Shown here: piece after piece, positions 1 to 5,239 of the stretch | Numbering within the stretch: the first letter of the stretch is position 1 | How the letters are laid out: each line of letters opens with the position of its first letter | DNA from: Deltaproteobacteria bacterium | GTDB taxonomy: Bacteria > Myxococcota_A > Polyangia > JAAYKL01 | Reading direction: 5' to 3' | DNA: 5,239 nucleotides | Assembly: GCA_011389755.1 (NCBI GenBank) | Contig: JAABTR010000557.1 | Span: 1 to 5,239 of the forward strand | Notes under the pieces: generated by a model | What the model saw: only the letters and a program-made list of their open reading frames with translations | Told to the model about the DNA's origin: nothing | Databases searched by the model: none | Made by a program: the position numbers and the translations under genes

Positions 1-1611
1 GAGATGCTCGAGCGGATTCGCCAAGAGGGTAAGGGCGACGCCCCGGCCGCTCTCATCGGTGAATTCGGCGTGGGTTTTTACTCGGTGTTCATGGTCTCCG
101 ATGACGTCACCCTCGTCACCAGGAAGGCGGGAGACGAGGCAGCCACCCGCTGGGAGTCAAAAGGAGACGGGACTTATGTGATCGAAGACGATCAGAGGGA
201 CAAGCCCGGGACCACCGTCACGCTCAAGCTCAAGCCTGTGGACACCGACGATGGCGTGGAGGACTTCACAACGGAGTGGGTGATTCGCAGGATCGTCAAG
301 AAGTACTCCGACTACGTGCGCTACCCCATCGTCCTGCCTGTGACGCGCGAGAGGGAGGAAGGCGGCGATAAGAAGACCGTCACCGAGGACGAGATCTTAA
401 ACTCCCAAAAAGCGATCTGGCTGCGCGCCGAGTCGGAGGTGGAGCCAGAAGAGTACAATGAGTTTTACAAGCACATCTCCCACGACTGGGTCGATCCCCT
501 GCACCGGGTCTTCATGAAGGTCGAGGGGCGCATGGAGTACCACGCGCTGGTCTTCGTGCCGTCCCATGCGCCGGTCGACCTCTACTACAAGAACTATGAG
601 CGGGGTCTGCAGCTGTTCGTGAAGAACGTCAAGATTTTAGACAAGTGCGACGATCTCCTCCCCGAGTTTTTGCGTTTCGTGCGAGGCGTGGTCGACTCGC
701 CCGACCTGCCTCTCAACGTGTCTCGGGAGATGCTGCAACAGTCCCGGCCCATCGCCGGCATCCGGGCCGCGCTGACGAAGAAGATCCTCTCCGAGCTCGA
801 GAAGCTCAACAAGGAAGACAAAGACAAGTACCTCAAGTTTTGGAGAGAGTTCGGTCCCGTGCTCAAGGAGGGAGTCTCTTCGTCACCGGAGCACAAAGAC
901 AAGATCGTGCCGCTTTTGCTCTTCGAGTCATCCCACGATAATGAGCAGCTCACGTCGTTGTCGGACTACGTCTCGCGCATGAAGGAAGGGCAAGAAGAGA
1001 TTTACTACATGTCCGGAGAGTCGAGACAGGCCATCGAGGGATCTCCCCACCTGGAGGCATTTAGAGACAAAGGGTATGAAGTCTTGTTCATGACCGACAC
1101 CGTGGACGAGTTCATCACGACCACGTTGACGGACTTTGAAGGCAAGAACCTCCGCTCGGCGGGCAAGGGCGACGTGGAGCTTGGTACCAAGGAAGAAAAA
1201 GAGCAAGCGAGCAAGGCGCTCAAGGACAAGTCTCAGCAGTTCTTTGACTTTCTCGCGGCGGTTCAAAAGGAGCTCGATGACGACGTCAAAGAGGTGCGTC
1301 TGTCCAAACGTCTCAAGGACTCACCCGCATGTCTGGTCGGCTCCGAGCAGGATCTGAGCCCCCACATCGAGAGGCTCTTGGCAAAGAACAAAGTGGAGGT
1401 GCCGAAGCATAAGAGGATCTTGGAGCTCAACCCGGACCACGAGATCGTACAGAGGCTCAAGGCCCGTTTCGATGTCCGGCCCAACGATCTGGACTTGGGC
1501 GACCACGCCCAGCTTTTACATGGCATCGCCCTGATGGCCGAGGCGACCCCCCTGCCCAACCCAGGCAAATTCGCCAAGCTCATAACGCAGCTGTTCGAAA
1601 AGAGCCTCTAG
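1..1611 (+). CDS. htpG: Molecular chaperone HtpG (bacterial Hsp90), 5'-truncated by window edge
   Basis: This is the C-terminal ~85% of the ATP-dependent, homodimeric cytosolic chaperone HtpG, which helps remodel client proteins under stress. The frame is open from base 1, so the first ATG (base 4) is internal and not the true start. Codons 20-28 read GEFGVGFYS, the glycine-rich ATP-lid motif of the N-terminal GHKL ATPase domain. The middle domain follows (roughly codons 122-400), with FYKHISHDW, FLRFVRG and LPLNVSREMLQ. The Arg of NVSRE (codon 242) matches the middle-domain arginine that contacts the ATP gamma-phosphate (E. coli R336). YVSRMKEGQEEIYY and SPHLEAFRDKGYEVL are also family hallmarks. 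The dimerisation domain runs from about codon 400 to the end and includes ELNPDHEIV. Alignment from memory to E. coli HtpG (624 residues) puts base 1 near residue 95, so about 94 codons, including the catalytic Glu and nucleotide-binding Asp, lie outside. There is no eukaryotic MEEVD tail, as expected. The frame is intact and ends at TAG. Confidence 0.98.
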   Translation, partial: EMLERIRQEGKGDAPAALIGEFGVGFYSVFMVSDDVTLVTRKAGDEAATRWESKGDGTYVIEDDQRDKPGTTVTLKLKPVDTDDGVEDFTTEWVIRRIVKKYSDYVRYPIVLPVTREREEGGDKKTVTEDEILNSQKAIWLRAESEVEPEEYNEFYKHISHDWVDPLHRVFMKVEGRMEYHALVFVPSHAPVDLYYKNYERGLQLFVKNVKILDKCDDLLPEFLRFVRGVVDSPDLPLNVSREMLQQSRPIAGIRAALTKKILSELEKLNKEDKDKYLKFWREFGPVLKEGVSSSPEHKDKIVPLLLFESSHDNEQLTSLSDYVSRMKEGQEEIYYMSGESRQAIEGSPHLEAFRDKGYEVLFMTDTVDEFITTTLTDFEGKNLRSAGKGDVELGTKEEKEQASKALKDKSQQFFDFLAAVQKELDDDVKEVRLSKRLKDSPACLVGSEQDLSPHIERLLAKNKVEVPKHKRILELNPDHEIVQRLKARFDVRPNDLDLGDHAQLLHGIALMAEATPLPNPGKFAKLITQLFEKSL

Positions 1612-1644
1612 CCCACCTGCGCGATGCGCTGCTTCGCCGCGTGT
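1612..1644. other. Convergent intergenic gap between htpG and the histidine kinase gene
   Basis: Only 33 bases separate the two stop codons of these tail-to-tail genes. The gap contains a small perfect inverted repeat, GCGC-gat-GCGC (1619-1629), but no T-run on either side. It therefore does not look like a classical intrinsic terminator for either gene. Termination may be Rho-dependent, or the transcripts may overlap. Confidence 0.5.
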
Positions 1645-4029
1645 TCACTGGACTCGATGAAGCGGCGGGGCGGGGATGCCCGCCTCCAAAACCTCGCGTA
1701 TCTTTCGCGACAACCCCTGGCTCGAGAACGGCTTTTGGATGAGGTGGATCCCCGGATGCAAGAGCCCATGCTGGTCGATGATTTCATCGTTGTATCCAGA
1801 CATGAACAGGACCCGCATCTCCGGAAAAAAGCAGCGCACTTCTTCGGAGAGCTGCTTGCCGTTTTGCCCCGGCATCACGACGTCGGTGAGTAAAAGGTCG
1901 ACCCGTTCCCGGCACTGGGCCAGTATCTGCCGCGCTCGCCGGGCATCGTGGGCTTCGAAGACCTTGTAGCCCTGTTTTTTGAGGACGTTGCATGTTAGGC
2001 GCCGCACGATGTCCTCGTCCTCCACGAGCAAGATGGTCTCCCCGGTCTTTTGAGCTGACGAAATGGGCGTGATGTCGGCCGTGTGCGCTATCTCGCAAGC
2101 GGCCCCTTCGACCCGCGGGAGGTAGACGTCGAAGGTGGTGCCGCGCCCGGGCGCCGTGTCCACGCGGATGAACCCCTGGTTCTGCTTGACGATTCCGTAG
2201 ACCGTCGAGAGGCCGAGCCCCGTGCCCTTGCCTTTTTCCTTGGTTGTGAAAAACGGCTCGAAGATGTGGGTGAGGGTGTCTTCGTCCATACCGCAGCCGT
2301 TGTCTTTGACGCTCAAGACGGTGTACTCGCCTTCGCTCGCCTCGGGGATGCCGACGCACTCTTGGGCTGTGAGACGGATCAGGCGGGATGAGGCGATGAT
2401 ATTTCCGCCGCAGGGTATGGCGTCCCGGGCGTTGACCACCAAGTTGGCCAGGACCTGTTCGATCTGAACGGGATCCAGGTGGGCGCACAGGGGTTCGGTG
2501 TGAGGTCTCACGACGAGGGTGACATCTTCGCCGATGATGCGCCCGAGCATCTTCTCGGCGCTAATCAGCACCGCATTCAGATCGATGATCTTGGGCTCGA
2601 CGACCTGTTTTCGGCTGAAGGTCAGAAGCTGCTGGGTCAAAGCGGTGGCCCGCCTCGTGGCCTCGCGAATTTCGCACAGATCTTCGCGCATGGGATCGTC
2701 CTGCGCGACTGAGAGCATGAGCAGGTCGGAGTAGGTAGTGATGACGGTGAGGAGGTTGTTGAAGTCATGGGCCACCCCGCCGGCCAAGCGGCCGACAGCC
2801 TCCATCTTCTGAGATTGGTGGAGCTGAGCTTCCAGCTTGGCGCGTTCTTCTTCGGCTTGGATGCGCTCTTGAATCTGACCTTTGAGGGCTTCGTTCGTGT
2901 GGAGCAGTTCCTGGGTGCGGTGTTCGATGAGCTCTTCGAGACGATCTTTGTACTTGGACAGCTCCATGCTGACGCGGCGCCTCTCCGTGACGTCGCGGAC
3001 GATGAGCAGGTAGCCGAGCAGCGCACCGTTTTTGCCGCGCTGGACGTTGCCGGCGAGTGACACGGGGATTTCTCTTTCGGCGGCGACGAAGGCGGTCTCC
3101 ATGTCGTTCGTGGTCTCTGAGCTCGAACGGGCAGGGCCGCTTTGGGGCGCGCTCATGAGCCACAATGGTCGATCGGCGCCTTTTGCAAAGAGCGTCTCGA
3201 TATCGGTCCCGATCAGAGACTCGGGGTGGGTTTGAAACATTTCGCTGGCGGCCCGATTCGTGGCGGCGATTCGGCCGTCCGGGCGAACGAGGAACAGGGC
3301 ATCCGTCATGGTCTCGACGATGTCCGCGGCCACGTTGGAGGGGCTCAGCTGGAAGAGCTTGTATTTCCAGATGGCGTAGGAGACGAAGAGGTTCCCCACG
3401 ATGAGCGAGGTCACATAAAACGGCGGCATCTTTACGCCCAAGGTTTTCATGAGCGGCTCGGCGACGGCGCCGGCGATGACGAACATGATACCCAGCAGCG
3501 TAAATCGCAGCTGACCTTGCTTCTCGAAGCGTTCGGCGCGATACAAGGCCCAAAGTCCGATGCCCAGGGCCGCGAAGCAATGTGTGACGATCCAGCCGTA
3601 GCCTATGAAGTAGAGGAGATTTGGGACGGGCAGGCCGTACGACCACCCCCACATCTGTTGGATGGGCGGCCCTGTAATCAGATGGGTGGTCCCATCGAGC
3701 ACCGACAGCGCGACGGCGGGTCCGAACAAGGAGATCAACACGGTTCTTTTTCGAACGAGCGCCTCTTGATCGGCCAAAGCCAGAACGAACAAAACGAGCA
3801 GCGGTGGTGACAGCGGCCAGAGGAGATCCACATGCCACCAAAACGAGGCCTGCTCGAAGCTCTGCGATTGGCGGTAACCGAACTCGATGAGCGCCTGCAG
3901 GGACATCGCCATGCTCAGAGCGACGTAGAAGCGATTCGCGAGTCTTTTGGAGTCGCGAAAAAATACGAAAGCCGCGACGGATACGCAGATAAAAAAGCAT
4001 AAAAGCGGTATGAGAGCGAACGGATTCAT
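1645..4029 (-). CDS. Hybrid sensor histidine kinase: 7TM sensor, PAS, HisKA, HATPase_c, receiver
   Basis: This is an inner-membrane two-component sensor kinase of 794 residues. Residues 1-225 hold about seven hydrophobic helices (approx. 4-24, 34-52, 68-88, 97-115, 138-163, 173-193, 203-222), in the style of the 7TM N-terminal region of histidine kinases (HisKA_7TM). A PAS domain spans about 232-347 and ends in VRDVTERRR. A charged coiled coil follows at about 350-410. The dimerisation/phosphoacceptor box is GGVAHDFNNLL with His421. The ATPase domain has the N box NLVVNARDAI (529-538), G1 DNGCGM (576-581), F box FEPFFTTK (590-597) and G2 GKGTGLGLS (600-608). The C-terminal receiver (about 664-782) has the acidic pocket E670/D671, phosphoacceptor D716 in TDVVMPG, S744 and K766. 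All catalytic residues appear intact. The chosen ATG has GGAG nine bases upstream. There is no DNA-binding or other output domain, so a phosphotransfer protein or response regulator elsewhere is expected. The ligand is unknown. The gene lies downstream of, and on the same strand as, the FeeM-like gene. Confidence 0.95.
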   Translation of the reverse strand: MNPFALIPLLCFFICVSVAAFVFFRDSKRLANRFYVALSMAMSLQALIEFGYRQSQSFEQASFWWHVDLLWPLSPPLLVLFVLALADQEALVRKRTVLISLFGPAVALSVLDGTTHLITGPPIQQMWGWSYGLPVPNLLYFIGYGWIVTHCFAALGIGLWALYRAERFEKQGQLRFTLLGIMFVIAGAVAEPLMKTLGVKMPPFYVTSLIVGNLFVSYAIWKYKLFQLSPSNVAADIVETMTDALFLVRPDGRIAATNRAASEMFQTHPESLIGTDIETLFAKGADRPLWLMSAPQSGPARSSSETTNDMETAFVAAEREIPVSLAGNVQRGKNGALLGYLLIVRDVTERRRVSMELSKYKDRLEELIEHRTQELLHTNEALKGQIQERIQAEEERAKLEAQLHQSQKMEAVGRLAGGVAHDFNNLLTVITTYSDLLMLSVAQDDPMREDLCEIREATRRATALTQQLLTFSRKQVVEPKIIDLNAVLISAEKMLGRIIGEDVTLVVRPHTEPLCAHLDPVQIEQVLANLVVNARDAIPCGGNIIASSRLIRLTAQECVGIPEASEGEYTVLSVKDNGCGMDEDTLTHIFEPFFTTKEKGKGTGLGLSTVYGIVKQNQGFIRVDTAPGRGTTFDVYLPRVEGAACEIAHTADITPISSAQKTGETILLVEDEDIVRRLTCNVLKKQGYKVFEAHDARRARQILAQCRERVDLLLTDVVMPGQNGKQLSEEVRCFFPEMRVLFMSGYNDEIIDQHGLLHPGIHLIQKPFSSQGLSRKIREVLEAGIPAPPLHRVQ

Positions 4030-4038
4030 CTGACGAAG

Positions 4039-4042
4039 CTCC
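4039..4042 (-). promoter_or_regulatory. Ribosome binding site of the histidine kinase gene
   Basis: On the minus strand GGAG lies nine bases before the ATG at 4029-4027. This is a good Shine-Dalgarno match at normal spacing, and it supports this start codon. The encoded protein then begins MNPFALIPLL, directly entering the first membrane helix, which also fits. Confidence 0.65.
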
Positions 4043-4130
4043 GTTGTTGCGCAGCTAAAAACAAACTACCGAAAAACTGCTAAAGCGCTGTTTTGAAGCA
4101 TTCCTAATATGAAGGGAGAACCTGAAGGGC

Positions 4131-4150
4131 GCAAATTTCATTAGCAAATT
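4131..4150. repeat. Direct repeat GCAAATT x2, 13 bases apart
   Basis: GCAAATT occurs at 4131-4137 and again at 4144-4150, giving a 13-base period. The same segment also reads as an imperfect inverted repeat (AATTT at 4134-4138 against AAATT at 4146-4150). It lies 102-121 bases upstream of the kinase start and just behind the end of the FeeM-like gene. It could be a protein binding site, or it may be chance in an AT-rich stretch. Confidence 0.4.
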
Positions 4151-4173
4151 GAAACAAAAATGACGCGGGTCGA

Positions 4174-5118
4174 TCAGCTGGCCAGGGCAGTCGCGCGAAC
4201 TTGTGGTCGCTCTAACAAGGCGGCGCTCACGTTGACGAAAGCGTCTCTTTGAACCCCCTCGAGTTCTTCCATGATCTCCGGGCAGGCCTCGTAGAGGCTC
4301 TGTGCCAGCGAGGGGACCTTCATGGATTCAATGGCGTGTCTTATCCAGTCGCCGGCCAAGTGGATGTAGGGGTTGTCTACGGTCCAGTAGCGCTCTGCTT
4401 CACAAGGCTCGGTGACAGGTGCCAGCGGTTCCGGGCCAAACAGCTCCTCGAGGTCCGCGGCCATGAGCACCACGGGGTCGATGTGGGCGCGGGAGTAATT
4501 TTTTCGCGGGCCTATCTGAGAAAAACCCAGGTGTCCGTAGAAGCCGCGTTGGCTCGTCGATACGATGCACAGGATATGGGTGTGTTTTTGGTACAAGGCG
4601 TGGGCGAAGATGGCCCGCATCAGCTCCGTGGTCGCGGTTGTCCTGCGATAGTCGGGTGACACGGCGAAGCAGGTCGCTTCGCTCAAAAAGGCGCCCCGGT
4701 CGCGCAGACTCTTCAGTTGAGCGGCATAGAGACGATCCGCGGGCAGTCCCACGGCGACCGTATCCTCGATCAGCGTGCATGAACCGGCGATGGACTCATT
4801 TTTGGGCCCCGCGACCTTTGCGGTGTACATGGCGGCCGCCGGCGTGAGGTGCCAAGGGCGCAGGTAGTGCCGGCTCGGTCTATCGCTAATGAATTTTTGT
4901 GCGAGATATAATTCGTGAAGCTCTTGGGCCGTCTCCAGGATCGCCTCCTTGGATATCGCCCGGTGGACGCGAATTTCGTCAGCGCTTCGAGTGAACAAAG
5001 AGCGGATAGGCACTTCGCGGACCAGTTTTCTCCGAGCTCGTCGAGTCGAAGTCGGGACGCAACGATCCACCGAGGCTGCAGCTTGATTATGCTTCGCCAT
5101 ACTATGAATACTTTTCAT
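4174..5118 (-). CDS. FeeM-type N-acyl amino acid synthase-like protein (GNAT/LuxI fold)
   Basis: This 314-residue protein resembles the FeeM group of GNAT-fold enzymes. These join an acyl chain from acyl-ACP to an amino acid and are structurally related to LuxI autoinducer synthases. The core (about 48-228) follows the family order. It has a helix with ELHELYLAQKFI (66-77), then YLRPWHLTPAAAMYTAKV. A strand with IAGSCTLIEDT (110-120) is followed by GLPADRLYAAQLKSLRDRG (124-142). The acidic SEATCFAVSPDYRR (146-159) precedes an amphipathic helix, and GFYGHLGFSQIGPRKNY (192-208) is a GNAT motif-B-like segment. The GNAT phosphate-loop motif is degenerate (RRTTAT), as expected for an acyl-ACP user. 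Residues 1-45 are a basic, low-complexity extension, and residues 229-314 form a tail with no motif I recognise. No signal peptide or membrane helix is seen. The start is uncertain: neither the ATG at 5118 nor the in-frame ATG at 5100 (Met7) has a good ribosome binding site. The substrate, acceptor and product are not determinable from sequence. A generic acetyltransferase is the alternative. Confidence 0.82.
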   Translation of the reverse strand: MKSIHSMAKHNQAAASVDRCVPTSTRRARRKLVREVPIRSLFTRSADEIRVHRAISKEAILETAQELHELYLAQKFISDRPSRHYLRPWHLTPAAAMYTAKVAGPKNESIAGSCTLIEDTVAVGLPADRLYAAQLKSLRDRGAFLSEATCFAVSPDYRRTTATTELMRAIFAHALYQKHTHILCIVSTSQRGFYGHLGFSQIGPRKNYSRAHIDPVVLMAADLEELFGPEPLAPVTEPCEAERYWTVDNPYIHLAGDWIRHAIESMKVPSLAQSLYEACPEIMEELEGVQRDAFVNVSAALLERPQVRATALAS

Positions 5119-5239
5119 TTGTTTGTGATTTTTCTTTAACCAGACTCTTTAAAAAAGGCAAGGAGGTCAAGAGAAAAATAGGGAAAAAAGGCAAACAGGC
5201 GTATGGGTCGATGTTTTTTTGTCTGGAGCGGGGCGTCTC
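5119..5239 (-). promoter_or_regulatory. AT-rich upstream region of the FeeM-like gene
   Basis: This region is rich in A/T tracts (A6 at 5151-5156, A6 at 5184-5189, T7 at 5214-5220), which may bend the DNA. Reading toward the gene, TTGACC (5170-5165) resembles a -35 box, but no good -10 box follows at 16-18 bases. A TTGCCT box with a TAAAGA 16 bases further on is another weak option, and would put transcription start very near the ATG. No convincing promoter can be named. The absence of a good Shine-Dalgarno suggests weak or leader-controlled translation. Confidence 0.4.
5151..5194. repeat. 11-base direct repeat AAAAAAGGCAA x2 in the FeeM-like gene's upstream region
   Basis: AAAAAAGGCAA occurs exactly at 5151-5161 and 5184-5194, 33 bases apart, about three helical turns. 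On the gene's strand the copies read TTGCCTTTTTT. The nearer copy ends 32 bases before the ATG, so it overlaps where RNA polymerase would bind. The spacing on one face of the helix suits a pair of operator or activator sites. The A-run makes part of the match less surprising. A second short repeat, TCTTTAA, occurs at 5133-5139 and 5146-5152. Confidence 0.5.

Larger units (their letters stand above)
4030..4173 (-). promoter_or_regulatory. AT-rich spacer between the FeeM-like gene and the kinase gene; possible kinase promoter region
   Basis: This 144-base spacer is clearly more AT-rich than the flanking genes and contains no open frame worth calling. Its length allows a separate promoter for the kinase, although co-transcription from the upstream gene is also possible. 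On the minus strand a weak sigma70-like pair can be drawn: TTGCGC, 17 bases, then CATATT (3/6 and 4/6 matches). It is not convincing. No strong hairpin plus T-run follows the FeeM-like stop codon. The TTTTTG just after it is preceded by only a 3-bp stem (GAC/GTC), so readthrough into the kinase gene is plausible. Confidence 0.35.

Noticed and set aside
2083..3810. Several long open frames on the plus strand and in other minus-strand frames inside the kinase gene.
   Set aside because: They lie fully within a gene with intact motifs from start to end, are rich in Arg/Pro/Gly or otherwise compositionally odd, and show no recognisable domain. They are shadow frames of GC-rich coding DNA.
4161..4176. 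Possible intrinsic terminator after the FeeM-like gene: GACCCGCGTC followed by ATTTTTG on the minus strand.
   Set aside because: The stem would be only three base pairs (GAC/GTC) with a short T-run, too weak to call.
4249..4659. A 136-codon open frame on the plus strand opposite the FeeM-like gene.
   Set aside because: It is antisense to a gene with clear family motifs, has no good ribosome binding site and no recognisable domain.
5160..5167. A perfect Shine-Dalgarno AAGGAGGT on the plus strand, which could signal a gene running off the right edge.
   Set aside because: No ATG, GTG or TTG lies within normal distance. The nearest ATGs (5203 and 5211) are 35 or more bases away, and only about 10 codons remain before the window ends. 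It also falls between the two 11-base repeats, so it is better explained as part of the upstream region.
5151..5170. A sigma54 or sigma70 promoter for the FeeM-like gene built on TTGACC (5170-5165).
   Set aside because: No GG-N10-GC pair with proper spacing exists for sigma54, and the hexamer at the expected -10 place for sigma70 (GAGTCT) is a poor match.

Overview
The window holds three protein genes. The bases and protein families suggest a fairly GC-rich Gram-negative bacterium. The best guess is a myxobacterial or other deltaproteobacterial-type lineage (Myxococcota, Bradymonadota or relatives), because a FeeM/LuxI-fold acyltransferase and a large membrane hybrid histidine kinase sit close together. 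This assignment is inferred from protein family habits and not from a marker gene.

Layout: positions 1-1611 (+) carry the 3' part of htpG, the bacterial Hsp90 chaperone. About the first 94 codons lie before the window. After a 33-base gap it meets, tail to tail, a 794-codon gene on the minus strand (1645-4029). That gene encodes a hybrid sensor histidine kinase with a seven-helix membrane sensor, a PAS domain, a kinase core and a C-terminal receiver. Behind it, also on the minus strand, is a 144-base AT-rich spacer, then a 314-codon gene (4174-5118) for a GNAT/LuxI-fold protein of the FeeM type (N-acyl amino acid synthase-like). The last 121 bases (5119-5239) are an AT-rich, A/T-tract-filled upstream region of that gene. 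No RNA genes, mobile elements or CRISPR arrays were seen.

How they may work together: htpG is a housekeeping stress gene and is probably unrelated to the other two. The synthase-like gene and the kinase share a strand and order (synthase first), so a signal-maker and membrane-sensor pair is a plausible but unproven idea. The kinase has no DNA-binding output domain, so any signalling would have to pass to a partner outside the window. Both minus-strand genes have short direct repeats in their upstream regions. These could be operators, although the two repeat sequences differ.
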